Positions 18,619 to 27,488 of a stretch of DNA of 64,000 bases are shown piece after piece (within the stretch, counting starts at the first letter, position 1; every line of letters starts with the position of its first letter). A program made the position numbers and the translations under genes. Below the pieces are notes generated by a model that was not told the DNA's origin, ran no database searches, and saw only the letters and a program-made list of their open reading frames with translations. This stretch comes from Psychroserpens burtonensis DSM 12212 (lineage in GTDB: Bacteria; Bacteroidota; Bacteroidia; Flavobacteriales; Flavobacteriaceae), in assembly GCF_000425305.1 (NCBI RefSeq), contig NZ_AUDE01000014.1, forward strand, positions 62,001 to 126,000, given 5' to 3'.

Positions 18619-19242
18619 TTAAAACTTAAATCCTGCACCAAAACCTACTAACAATGGGTTAATTTCTACCTCTGCTTTATTTGCCGAATCATTATTAAGC
18701 GTTACATCTGTTTTTAAGAATAATTTCTTAATATCAAAGTTTAAAAACCATTTATCATTTAAGTTGTAATCCACTCCAGCCTGAAATGAAAAACCAAAAG
18801 CGTTATCATAGTCAATATCATCAATATCTCCGGCGTCTTCACCATAAAAAATTGTATAGTTTATACCAGCTCCTACATAAGGTTTAAATTTATCTGCGTA
18901 GAAATGGTATTGTAAATTAAGTGATGGTGGTAATAACCAAACATATCCTAAATCTGCTCCATTTTCTATTTCAACTTCATGCTTGGTCGTTGCTAAAATT
19001 AATTCGGCTGCTAGATTTTTATTAAAAAAATAGGTAAAGTCTACTTCAGGAACTAAAGTTGTCGAAATATCTACGTTGGCACCATCAATATCATCCTCGG
19101 GAGAAGGCACTACAGCTATTACTCTAAAGCGTGCCTGCCATTTACTATAAGTTGTATCATCTGTTGTATTTGCGTCTTGTGCGTTAACATTAGTTAAAGA
19201 AAAAAGACCTGTCATTAGTAATCCAAAAATTAATTTTTTCAT
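18619..19242 (-). CDS. ompW: OmpW-family outer-membrane protein
   Basis: 207 residues. Signal peptide MKKLIFGLLMTGLFSLTNVNA followed by QD. The mature protein shows the OmpW pattern of eight amphipathic strands: WQARFRVIAVVPSPEDD at the start, FTYFFNKNLAAELILAT, LLPPSLNLQYHF, FKPYVGAGINYTIFY, FGFSFQAGVDYNL, KWFLNFDIKKLFL and the C-terminal PLLVGFGAGFKF ending in Phe. OmpW proteins are small barrels thought to admit hydrophobic compounds or ions. A -7 element lies 23 bases upstream. Confidence 0.9.
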   Translation of the reverse strand: MKKLIFGLLMTGLFSLTNVNAQDANTTDDTTYSKWQARFRVIAVVPSPEDDIDGANVDISTTLVPEVDFTYFFNKNLAAELILATTKHEVEIENGADLGYVWLLPPSLNLQYHFYADKFKPYVGAGINYTIFYGEDAGDIDDIDYDNAFGFSFQAGVDYNLNDKWFLNFDIKKLFLKTDVTLNNDSANKAEVEINPLLVGFGAGFKF

Positions 19243-19264
19243 AATACTTCGTTTAATATTTACA

Positions 19265-19272
19265 CAAATTTA
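19265..19272 (-). promoter_or_regulatory. -7 element for ompW (TAAATTTG on the minus strand)
   Basis: Matches TAnnTTTG 23 bases before the ompW ATG; a -33 TTG at canonical spacing was not seen. Confidence 0.4.
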
Positions 19273-19499
19273 GAATTAAATCACAAGGAAAATCATGACA
19301 AAAATCATAGTCTATTTTTTGTTTTATTCAGGTTTATTTCATAGCAAAAAAAATCAATACAATTAACGAAGCAAATCAAAATATTTACAAGAATTAGAGT
19401 AAAAGTGTCTGATGTATAAAAAACAAAATTTCGTGAAATAGTATTAAGAATTGACTATAGTTTTAATCGCTCTGCACAAATTTTAAGTTGTGTTTTAAA

Positions 19500-20934
19500 T
19501 CACTTTTTATTAATTTCAATATTAGATGTTGGAACAATATCTATAAATAGAGCCTTATCCTTTTCAGAATTCAGTAGTTCTGGAAACGCTTTACCCAAGA
19601 TGCTTAACATCACGTGAGTTGCTGTTGATGCACCTGAAGAGGCACCTAATAGACAAGCTACACTTCTATTTTTACTACTCACGACTTCTGTGCCAAATTG
19701 AAGTTCACCTTTTTCAAAATCATTTTTCTTTATAATCTGAACGCGTTGTCCTGCGATCAAAATTTCCCATTTATCACTTTTTGCGTCTTCATAAAATTTC
19801 CGAAGATCATTCATTCGATCCTCATGAGACATTGCTAACTGCTCAATTAAATATTTTATTAAGGGAAGATTTTGCCAAAACGCACCTAACATGGGTGAAA
19901 TATTATCCAGATTTATAGATTTAAATAAATCAAGAAAAGATCCTTCTTTTAGAAATTTCGGACTAAAACCAGCAAATGACCCAAACAATAATTCACGTTT
20001 TCCATCAATATATCGAGTGTCTAGACGAGGTTTTGACATTGCTGGAGCATCGGGTCCAGTTTTACTATAGACTTTAGCGTTCTACTAATTAATGATGTCC
20101 TCATTTTTGCAAACCAACAATTCACCACTTACTGGAAATCTACCACAACCTTCTTTTTAATCAATCTCTACTTTCTGCAATAACAACAGACTTCCGCCTC
20201 CTGCTCCAATAAACACATGGTGTGCGTCACAATATTTTTTTTGATGCGTTTCCAACTATAGACCATTCGATATTGTCATAAGGATCAATATCTAAAACCT
20301 CATGACAACATTGAACTTTAGTATTATATTCTATTTCTAAGATCTTAAATAGTTGACGTGTTAAACTTCCGAAGTTTACCTCAGTACCTCTATTTATTCT
20401 GCTAGCTACTATTTTTTCTTCGGAAGTTCTAACGTTAGCAATTAAAGGGAATCAATCTTTCCTTTTTTAAATACGCTCTGTGTATGCTATAGAACCAAAC
20501 ATAAAATATGTTTTTATTACCTCAAAACGTTTCTTAAGGTACTTGACATTATCGTCACCAAATACACAGCTATGATCTGGCACATGTGTTATAAAATCTT
20601 CTGGAGATTCAATTAAACCTTGAGCAACTAAGTAGGACCAAAATTGCTTAGACACTTCAAACTGATTTCAAATATCAGTAGCATTTTTTATGGATACATC
20701 TCCATTCTCTTTCGTAGTGCAATAATTCAACTCACACAACGCATAATGACCTGTTCCTGAATTATTCCAAGCAGCAGAACTTTCTAATGCAACATCATCT
20801 AATCGTTCTAATATTAAAGCCTTAATCGTTGGGTCAAAAAGTTTTGCCATCAATGCTAAGGTCGCACTCATAATACCGGCACCAACACAAATTAAATCGT
20901 AGTCTTTTTCAATATGAATAGATGATGTATTTAT
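19500..20934 (-). pseudogene. mqo: Decayed malate:quinone oxidoreductase
   Basis: Remnants run collinear with Mqo. N-terminal FAD motif YDLICVGAGIMSATLALMAKL and SSAAWNNSGTGHYALCELNY (20668-20930); a TGA at 20668-20670, then NQFEVSKQFWSYLV (20467-20667); a gap or frameshift; SRINRGTEVNFGSLTRQLFKI (about 20370); a further frameshift before FIGAGGG; a TAA at 20157-20159; GRFPVSGELLVCKNE; two adjacent TAG codons at 20082-20087; then NAKVYSKTGPDAPAMSKPRLDTR and an open C-terminus to 19500. The expected start ATG is ATA at 20932. At least four stops and two frameshifts exclude function. Malate oxidation must depend on another enzyme, such as NAD-malate dehydrogenase. Confidence 0.9.
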
Positions 20935-21015
20935 AAAAATAATTTTTACCGAATTTAATTAAGTTTTTGTAACATTTAAAATTAAAATAGCACTAATAGC
21001 TAAAATTAAAAAACT

Positions 21016-21875
21016 ATGAAAATATCTATTTTACTTTTATTATTACACTATGTACTGCTTTTAGTTTACATGCTCAAGACCTCGAAAAATCACTGCTTTG
21101 GAAAATCTCTGATAATGGCTTAACAGAAACGTCATATCTCTATGGAACGATACACATGACTTGTGATGCCTCCTTAGATGCAAATGTAAAAAGCGCCTTA
21201 GATGAGACTCAACTTCTTGTTTTAGAAATAGATATGGACGACCCTTCTATGCAAGCATCTATGATGAAAGGGATTTATATGAAAGACAATACAACCCTAA
21301 AAGATTTAGTAACTAATGACGAATATGTATTGATTTCAAAATTCATAAAAAAACAAATGGGAATGCCTCTAGAGGCACTTGCCACTATGAAACCCTTTTT
21401 CTTAACGGCTATGTTTTACCCTAAATTATTAGGATGTCCTGTACAATCCTATGAAGAGGCATTGATGAAAGTAGCTCACGAACAAGGTGAAGAAGTACTA
21501 GGCTTAGAGACCGTTGAGGAGCAACTAAATGTGTTTGATGAGATTCCCTACAAGGATCAAGCAATAGATTTGTTGCGCTCTGCTAAAGACGAACTAGCTT
21601 ATGATAAAGAATCATTTGATAAACTTATGCCGTATTATAATAGTAAAGACATTGAGGGCATGATTACAATGATGGAAGAAGACAAAAATCTAAGCACATC
21701 AAAGCATATACACAAAATACTAAACAACAGAAATAAAAATTGGATTTCTAAAATTAGTGATCACGCAAAAAAACAACCCACCTTTTTTGGTGTTGGCGCT
21801 GCGCATCTTGCTGGAGACAGTGGCGTGATAAAACGCCTTATAAAAGCTGGTTATACTGTTAACGCAGTTTTATAG
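21016..21875 (+). pseudogene. TraB/GumN family protein with a frameshift in the signal peptide
   Basis: The ATG at 21016 starts MKISILLL and then runs out of frame. The rest, ITLCTAFSLHAQDLEKSLLWKISDNG and the complete TraB domain, is open in the next frame to 21875. One additional T in the TTTT run at 21035-21038 would join a normal signal peptide (cleavage after LHA). The TraB/GumN domain shows YLYGTIHMTC at its start, an ALDETQLLVLEID strand, EEVLGLETVEEQLNVFDEI and the final FFGVGAAHLAGDSGVIKRL motif with conserved His. The family is proposed to have metallo-hydrolase activity. Single-base loss in a homopolymer: real inactivation, phase variation or sequencing error all fit. Confidence 0.75.
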
Positions 21876-21896
21876 AATTAGTAAAAAAAGACACTT

Positions 21897-21922
21897 AAGC
21901 CTCTCAATCAGAGGCTTTTTTG
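21897..21922 (+). terminator. Intrinsic terminator
   Basis: GCCTCT, loop CAATC, AGAGGC followed by six T; after the TraB/GumN frame. Confidence 0.8.
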
Positions 21923-22044
21923 TTTAAAATATTTTTTAATCCATGATTCACACAATAAAACTTTAGTCATTATGGTTATGAATATTGGATTTAATGACTA
22001 ACTTTGGAAGCTATTAATTCCCAAATTTACAATTATTGCAATAC

Positions 22045-22075
22045 TATTGATTCTTCTTCAAATCAAGAATCAATA
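22045..22075. promoter_or_regulatory. 11-pair inverted repeat just before deoC
   Basis: TATTGATTCTT pairs perfectly with AAGAATCAATA around CTTCAAATC. It ends 20 bases before the deoC ATG. It could be an operator or a leader hairpin; no T-run follows. Confidence 0.5.
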
Positions 22076-22095
22076 CTAATTACACCTACTTGAAC

Positions 22096-22758
22096 ATGAA
22101 TATTAATTCACATATTGACCATACGCTTTTAAGCGCTACAGCTACTGAACGAGACATTATTGATCATTGCAATCAAGCTAAGAAACATCAATTTTATTCC
22201 GTTTGTATTAATAGCTGCTATATACCTCTTGCTAAACAATTACTCAATGGCTCTAATGTAAAAATATGCACTGTGGTTGGTTTTCCGCTCGGGGCAACAG
22301 CAACTTCATCGAAAGTTTCTGAAGCAAAACAAGCTATAAATGATGGCGCTCATGAGATAGACATGGTCATGAACTTAGGTTTTTTTAAAAGCAAAAATTA
22401 TGTTGAAGTTTTTAAAGATATTAAAGACGTAAAATCTGCTATAGGCAAAATACCACTTAAAGTCATTCTTGAGATAAGTGAATTATCAAAAAACGGAATT
22501 GTGAAAGCATCTGAAATTTGTTTAGACGCCAAAGTAGATTTCATTAAGACTTCCACAGGGTTTACTAAAAGTGGAGCTACACTTACCGCAGTAAAAATCA
22601 TTAGAAAGACAGTTAGAAAAAATTGTAAAATTAAAGCCTCTGGAGGCATTGGTGATTACGAAACTGCTAGGAAATATATTGATATTGGTGTGGAGCGCAT
22701 AGGAACTTCAAAAGGAGTTGCTATTTCTAATGGAGAATTGTCTTGTGCAGACCACTAA
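22096..22758 (+). CDS. deoC: Deoxyribose-phosphate aldolase
   Basis: 220 residues from the ATG at 22096 (an in-frame TTG lies at 22090). Cleaves 2-deoxyribose-5-phosphate to acetaldehyde and glyceraldehyde-3-phosphate in deoxynucleoside salvage. TIM barrel with the family landmarks HIDHTLL, VGFPLGA, EIDMVMNLG, the Schiff-base motif FIKTSTGF (Lys151) and the second active-site Lys180 in KIKASGGI. The C-terminus RIGTSKGVAI is normal. Other deoxynucleoside genes are not adjacent. An inverted repeat directly upstream may control it. Confidence 0.96.
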   Translation: MNINSHIDHTLLSATATERDIIDHCNQAKKHQFYSVCINSCYIPLAKQLLNGSNVKICTVVGFPLGATATSSKVSEAKQAINDGAHEIDMVMNLGFFKSKNYVEVFKDIKDVKSAIGKIPLKVILEISELSKNGIVKASEICLDAKVDFIKTSTGFTKSGATLTAVKIIRKTVRKNCKIKASGGIGDYETARKYIDIGVERIGTSKGVAISNGELSCADH

Positions 22759-22826
22759 ATTTCGCTAGCCTTTAGTGGTATTCTAATAAAGAGTTTTTAT
22801 ATTTGGTAACATTAAATCATCAAATT

Positions 22827-23339
22827 ATGAAGTCTCTTTTCACAGTACTACTAATCATTACGTTTTGCTTACCTAGTTGGTCACAAGAAGACACGAGGAC
22901 TAATGAAACAACAACATATTACTTTATTCGTCACGCAGAAAAGGACAGAAGCGATAAAACCAATAGAAACCCAGATCTTAATAAATTAGGAAAAAAACGA
23001 GCTAAGAAATGGGCCAAATATTTTAACAAAATCAACATTGATGCTATTTATTCTACCAACTACAACCGCACTCAGCAAACCGCTCAACCCACAGCAAAAA
23101 ATAAAAAACTAGAAGTTTCAGATTATGATCCTAGAGCTTTATATTCAGAAGAATTTATTAAAGCCACTAAAGGAAAAAGAGTGCTAGTTGTTGGTCACAG
23201 CAACACAACACCAGCATTTGTAAATATAATTTTAGGGAATAAAAAACACGAAAATATTGATGATCATGATAATAGCAAATTATTTCTTGTTACTATTTCT
23301 GGAGAAAAAATCACAGATAAAGTGCTTACGATTAATTAA
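22827..23339 (+). CDS. Exported histidine phosphatase family protein
   Basis: 170 residues from the ATG at 22827; an in-frame TTG at 22803 would add residues before the signal peptide MKSLFTVLLIITFCLPSWS. The phosphoglycerate-mutase-like signature is complete: FIRHAEK with catalytic His, NLNKLGKKRAKKW, IYSTNYNRTQQTAQPT, and VVGHSNTTP with the second His. The substrate is unknown; the SixA-like size and export suggest a periplasmic phosphatase. Its stop overlaps the convergent lipoprotein gene by 8 bases. Confidence 0.88.
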   Translation: MKSLFTVLLIITFCLPSWSQEDTRTNETTTYYFIRHAEKDRSDKTNRNPDLNKLGKKRAKKWAKYFNKINIDAIYSTNYNRTQQTAQPTAKNKKLEVSDYDPRALYSEEFIKATKGKRVLVVGHSNTTPAFVNIILGNKKHENIDDHDNSKLFLVTISGEKITDKVLTIN

Positions 23340-24093
23340 GCTGCACTGCGATATTCTCTAATTCTATTTTAGAGATCATTTTTAGTTTTCCTTTTTCAAA
23401 TAATTGAGGTAAACTTATCAGTGAAATAGAGCTATCTGCTGGCTTATAATTATTATAATCTACAAATCGTAGTCCGTTTACATAACGTTCATTATAAGCT
23501 TCCCTAAAACGAATTCCTTTCCCATCACTTTCATTGTAAGAGTACGCTAAATAATCGACCTTATTCGTTTCTTTATTTACCCAATACATAAAAACATCTT
23601 CAAAATCTTCTCCTCCACCATCTTGATTAAACGTCACTTTAACAGCATAATAGCTATTATTTTTTACTAAAACATCTTCTAATAACGTCTTTTTAACTGC
23701 AAGGTCATTAAGTCCGTAAGGCAACACCGCAAAATAATGTACAGAATTCACAGAAGCTGAATATTTCACAGCCATAGAATCAGGAACTGATATTGGAAAG
23801 TCGTTTATAAAACGTTGAAATTCACCGCTACTTAAAACATCCTTCACGGAGTCGTTGTTTTCATTTATCATATACCTACTTAAAACTCGACTGTCAAAAT
23901 CACGAATAGAAGTATATTTAGTCGCTCTAAAAGTAAATTCTATGGCTGATTTATCAAACTTATTCCCTCCTGAAACCTCAATCGTTTTATCAATAATGGA
24001 TTGCACTTTCTGAGTTTCTGCGGAAACATCTTGCTTCACGTCTTTACAGTTCAGAAGAAAAAAGGCACCTAATGCGAGTATGGTGTATTTCAT
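23332..24093 (-). CDS. Lipoprotein, DUF6503-like
   Basis: 253 residues with lipoprotein signal MKYTILALGAFFLLNC. After VQSIIDKTIEVSGG a beta-rich body follows (IEFTFRATKYT, VHYFAVLPYGLNDLAVKKTL, VFMYWVNKETNKVDYLAYSY, GIRFREAYNERYVNGLRFVDY). The pattern resembles LolA/LppX-like concave beta-sheet proteins annotated as DUF6503 in Flavobacteriaceae; the DUF number is from memory. Possibly it binds a hydrophobic ligand in the periplasm. Convergent with the histidine phosphatase gene. Confidence 0.7.
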   Translation of the reverse strand: MKYTILALGAFFLLNCKDVKQDVSAETQKVQSIIDKTIEVSGGNKFDKSAIEFTFRATKYTSIRDFDSRVLSRYMINENNDSVKDVLSSGEFQRFINDFPISVPDSMAVKYSASVNSVHYFAVLPYGLNDLAVKKTLLEDVLVKNNSYYAVKVTFNQDGGGEDFEDVFMYWVNKETNKVDYLAYSYNESDGKGIRFREAYNERYVNGLRFVDYNNYKPADSSISLISLPQLFEKGKLKMISKIELENIAVQLN

Positions 24094-24290
24094 TTTTAAT
24101 ATAATTTATAAGTCATTATGACACGAAATCTATGTCGGAAGTTATGATTTTTACTTTCATGTATTCAAGAATAATTTAATAATTTAAATTGTCGACACTT
24201 GTGATTTTACAAAATTACGAGAATCGCTATTTAATATTCTTTAAATTGACGATTGATTCAAACCATAGCTATTATTCTATCAAAATTCTA

Positions 24291-24298
24291 TAACTTTG
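24291..24298 (+). promoter_or_regulatory. -7 element for smpB (TAACTTTG)
   Basis: Matches TAnnTTTG and ends only 6 bases before the smpB ATG at 24305. Transcription would start at or next to the ATG, so the mRNA would be almost leaderless. Confidence 0.4.
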
Positions 24299-24304
24299 TA
24301 ACCT

Positions 24305-24763
24305 ATGCAAAAACCAGTAAACATAAAGAATAAAAAGGCAAAGTTTGAGTATGAGATTCTCGATACTTATACTGCTGGAATTGTATTAACTGGAACTGAA
24401 ATTAAATCAATTAGAGACAGTAAAGCTTCTATAGCCGAAGGTTTTTGTGAGTTTAACGATCGTAGTGAGTTATTTGTCATCAATATGACCATACAAGAGT
24501 ATGTATTTGGTAATTACTACAATCACAAACCTAAAGCAGAGCGCAAACTGCTACTCAATAAAAGGGAACTTAAAAAACTAGAAAAAGAGGTTAATATCAA
24601 GGGTAATTCTATTATTCCGCTTCGACTATTTGTCAATGAGAAAGGATTGGCAAAGCTTGATATTGCTTTAGGGAAAGGTAAAAAACTCTTCGATAAACGC
24701 GACAGTATAAAAGACCGTGACAACAAGCGAGATTTAGATCGCATAAAGAAAATCTACAATTAG
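24305..24763 (+). CDS. smpB: SsrA-binding protein SmpB
   Basis: 152 residues, normal length. Binds tmRNA and delivers it to stalled ribosomes in trans-translation. Landmarks: NIKNKKAKFEYEILDTYTAGI, LTGTEIKSIRDSKASIAEGF, EYVFGNYYNHKPKAERKLLL, LFVNEKGLAKLDIALGKGKK, and the basic C-terminal tail DKRDSIKDRDNKRDLDRI that enters the decoding centre. Single gene. The ssrA RNA gene is not seen in this window. Confidence 0.97.
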   Translation: MQKPVNIKNKKAKFEYEILDTYTAGIVLTGTEIKSIRDSKASIAEGFCEFNDRSELFVINMTIQEYVFGNYYNHKPKAERKLLLNKRELKKLEKEVNIKGNSIIPLRLFVNEKGLAKLDIALGKGKKLFDKRDSIKDRDNKRDLDRIKKIYN

Positions 24764-24839
24764 TTTATGAGTTGGCATTAAAATTGTTGTAGAGAAACAT
24801 TGAACAAAACTATTCGTTTTATTTATGATTGTTTAACAA

Positions 24840-24867
24840 TTGACATTTAATTAAATGTCTAATTTTG
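24840..24867 (+). promoter_or_regulatory. Bacteroidetes promoter with -33 and -7 elements
   Basis: TTG at 24840-24842, 17-base spacer, then TAATTTTG at 24860-24867 (TAnnTTTG). Spacing and both elements fit the phylum consensus; the best promoter in the window. It would leave a 5' untranslated region of about 150 bases before the DUF5686 gene. Confidence 0.65.
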
Positions 24868-24871
24868 ACAA

Positions 24872-24985
24872 CGCTAGGCAACCCTTTTTCAATAAAAGTG
24901 CGGCTCTATATATAAAACTATCAATCAACACAAATAAAAAGAGTATGCTAAAAATTGTTATCGTTTTAAAAAACGAATCCTAGCG
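24872..24985 (+). ncRNA. Candidate structured leader of the DUF5686 gene
   Basis: CGCTAGG at 24872-24878 is exactly complementary to CCTAGCG at 24979-24985, enclosing about 100 bases. An inner hairpin TCGTTT/AAACGA (24961-24976) and a 12-codon reading frame (24945-24983) lie inside; the frame's stop codon is part of the closing helix. Directly after the helix is AACAGCATGGGACCT. A CCC at 24882-24884 could pair with that GGG. I cannot match it to a known riboswitch class. Confidence 0.4.
24945..24983 (+). CDS. Possible 12-residue leader peptide
   Basis: ATG-initiated frame encoding MLKIVIVLKNES, ending in TAG. It lies inside the long leader between the promoter at 24840 and the DUF5686 ATG. 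An A/G-rich AAAAAGAG precedes it. The stop overlaps CCTAGCG, the 3' strand of the closing helix, so translation would open that helix. Whether it is translated is not known. Confidence 0.3.
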   Translation: MLKIVIVLKNES

Positions 24986-25026
24986 AACAGCATGGGACCT
25001 ATAAACAAGAATAAACACACCACCAC

Positions 25027-27486
25027 ATGAAAAACAAACTACTCTCTACACTTACACTTTTGTGCGTATTCGCTTCATTTGCTCAAATTAAAGGAACCGT
25101 TACAGATGACAAAAATCAACCGTTACCCTTCGTAAATATTTATCTCGAAAACACCTACACTGGAACAACTAGTAACGAAGATGGCAATTATGAACTCAAT
25201 GTCACCGAAATTAAAAATCATACCGTTGTATTTCAGTATTTAGGTTATAAGACCGTTAAGAAAAATGTAGACATTCAATCCTTTCCATTTAGGTTAGATG
25301 CTGTTCTTTTAGAAGAAGAAGTGTCTCTTGATGAGGTTGTCATAAATTCCGAAGAAAATCCGGCTAATAAAATAATTCGTGCAGCTATTGCCAAACGAAA
25401 AGAGAATCTTGAGAAGATTAATAGTTATAAAGCTGATTTCTATTCTCGTGGATTAATTAGAATTAAGGAAGCACCAGAAAAAATATTAGGACAGGAAATC
25501 GAAATTGATGGTCTAGATTCTACAAGAAGTGGTGTCATCTATCTTTCAGAAACGGTTTCTAAATTAGAATATTTACGTCCCAATAAACTTAAAGAAAAAA
25601 TCTTGGCTTCTAAAGTTAGCGGCGATAGCAAAGGCTTTAGTTTTAATAATGCTATTGATGTAGAATTTGATTTGTATGAGAATACGATTGAACTGGGCAA
25701 CCAAATCATCTCTCCTATTGCCAATAATGCTTTTGGGTATTATCGTTATAAACTAGAAGGTGTTTTTTATGATGATAGAGGCAACCTCATCAACAAAATC
25801 AAAGCAACACCTAAAAGAAAAAACGATCCAGTTTTTGAAGGATTTATTTATATAGTTGAAGATCAATGGACCATTTATGCTGCAGAATTAGATATCTCAG
25901 GAACGCAAGCCAGACTTCCTGCAGTAGAAAAAATCACAATTACTCAAAACTATACGTTCTCAGAAAACGATAATATATGGGCTAAAATATCTCAAAATAT
26001 AGATTTTAAATATGGTCTCTTCGGGATCAAAGGAGATGGTCGTTTCACTGCTGTTTTTAGTAATTATGAATTTAATCCTGGCTTAACTAGGAAAGATTTT
26101 TCTAGAGAAATCGTGTCCTTTGCAGATGAAGCTAACAAAAAAGATTCCACATTTTGGAACACTATTAGACCCGTTCCTTTGACCACAGAAGAAATCACAG
26201 ATTATATCAAAAAAGATAGCATTCAAATTGTAAAAGATTCTAAAGTCTATAACGATTCGGTAGATACGGTTAAAAATAAATTTAAGCTAGGAGATATTAT
26301 TGGAGGCTATAACTATACCAATACATTTAAAAACTGGAGTGCAGGAATTAATTCTCCTATTGAAGCTATCAGTTTTAATACCGTACAGGGTTGGAATGCT
26401 AATTTAGGTGCCTATTACACAAAAAGCTTTAACGATAACGAACGTTATTTATCTATTGGTGGAAATCTAAATTACGGCTTTAGTGATGACCGTTTAAGAG
26501 GAACACTTTATGCGCAATATAAATTTAACAACAAAAGCAAACCCTATTTAACACTTGCAGGTGGTGTGACAACTCAGCAATTTAATTCTAGTGAGCCCAT
26601 ATCTAAATTGATTAACACTTCCTTTTCTTTATTTTCTGAACAGAATTTCATGAAAATTTATGAAAATAGTTACGTCCAAGCCTCCTACTCCAATGAGCTT
26701 TTTAATGGTTTTAGACTCAATACTAGCTTGAGTTATCAACGTCGACAAGCCTTATTCAATACCACAGATCAAGCTTGGTATCCAAAAGACGATAGAGCAT
26801 ATACCAGCAATAATCCACTAGATGAATCTGCTTTTGGAATTGCTCCTTTTGCAACGCATAACATCATGAAATTTGCAGTAGATGCTCGTATTAATTTTGC
26901 ACAAGATTACTTGAGCTATCCTGACGGAAAATATAATGTTTCAAGCGGAAAATATCCAACACTAAGAGTTGGGTATGAAAAAGGTTTTTCGTCAACAGTT
27001 GATGATTATAATTTTGATCAAGTAAAAATTCGTATCTCTCAAGGTTTGAATATTGCAGATAAAGGTCGTTTTGACTACAATATTAAAGCCGGTAAATTCT
27101 TTAATGGAGATGATATTGCTTTTGTGGATTACCAGCATTTTAATGGTAATCAAACACAAATTGGTCAAGGTTCATACCTCGACGTTTTTAATAATTTGCC
27201 TTACTATGCAGCGAGTACTAATGATTCTTATTTAGAGATGCATGCAGAACATGATTTTAATGGTTTTCTCCTCGGAAAAGTGCCATTATTAAAAAAGCTC
27301 AACTTTAATTTGGTCGTTGGCGCTCATGCATTAGCAACTCCAGATAACAATCCTTATCAAGAATACACGATTGGTTTAGATAATATTGGCTGGGGAAAAT
27401 TTAGATTCTTAAGATTAGATTACGTGCGTTCGTATCAAAGCGGATTTCAAAGCGACGCCATTTTGTTTGGTTTGAAGTTTTTTTAA
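25027..27486 (+). CDS. DUF5686 outer-membrane protein with CarboxypepD_reg-like domain
   Basis: 819 residues. Signal peptide 1-19 (ending FASFAQ); CarboxypepD_reg-like domain 20-105 (IKGTVTDDKNQPLPFVNIYL, YLGYKTVKKNV); linker VSLDEVVINSEENPANKIIRAAI; then DUF5686 with SYKADFYSRGLIRIKE and GFIYIVEDQWTIYAAELDISG. A long C-terminal region of alternating amphipathic strands (GWNANLGAYYTKSF, YLSIGGNLNYGF, FRFLRLDYVRSY, DAILFGLKFF) ends in Phe, as outer-membrane barrels do. Function unknown. It is preceded by a strong promoter and a long structured leader, and ends 2 bases from a convergent gene. Confidence 0.88.
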   Translation: MKNKLLSTLTLLCVFASFAQIKGTVTDDKNQPLPFVNIYLENTYTGTTSNEDGNYELNVTEIKNHTVVFQYLGYKTVKKNVDIQSFPFRLDAVLLEEEVSLDEVVINSEENPANKIIRAAIAKRKENLEKINSYKADFYSRGLIRIKEAPEKILGQEIEIDGLDSTRSGVIYLSETVSKLEYLRPNKLKEKILASKVSGDSKGFSFNNAIDVEFDLYENTIELGNQIISPIANNAFGYYRYKLEGVFYDDRGNLINKIKATPKRKNDPVFEGFIYIVEDQWTIYAAELDISGTQARLPAVEKITITQNYTFSENDNIWAKISQNIDFKYGLFGIKGDGRFTAVFSNYEFNPGLTRKDFSREIVSFADEANKKDSTFWNTIRPVPLTTEEITDYIKKDSIQIVKDSKVYNDSVDTVKNKFKLGDIIGGYNYTNTFKNWSAGINSPIEAISFNTVQGWNANLGAYYTKSFNDNERYLSIGGNLNYGFSDDRLRGTLYAQYKFNNKSKPYLTLAGGVTTQQFNSSEPISKLINTSFSLFSEQNFMKIYENSYVQASYSNELFNGFRLNTSLSYQRRQALFNTTDQAWYPKDDRAYTSNNPLDESAFGIAPFATHNIMKFAVDARINFAQDYLSYPDGKYNVSSGKYPTLRVGYEKGFSSTVDDYNFDQVKIRISQGLNIADKGRFDYNIKAGKFFNGDDIAFVDYQHFNGNQTQIGQGSYLDVFNNLPYYAASTNDSYLEMHAEHDFNGFLLGKVPLLKKLNFNLVVGAHALATPDNNPYQEYTIGLDNIGWGKFRFLRLDYVRSYQSGFQSDAILFGLKFF

Positions 27487-27488
27487 GA

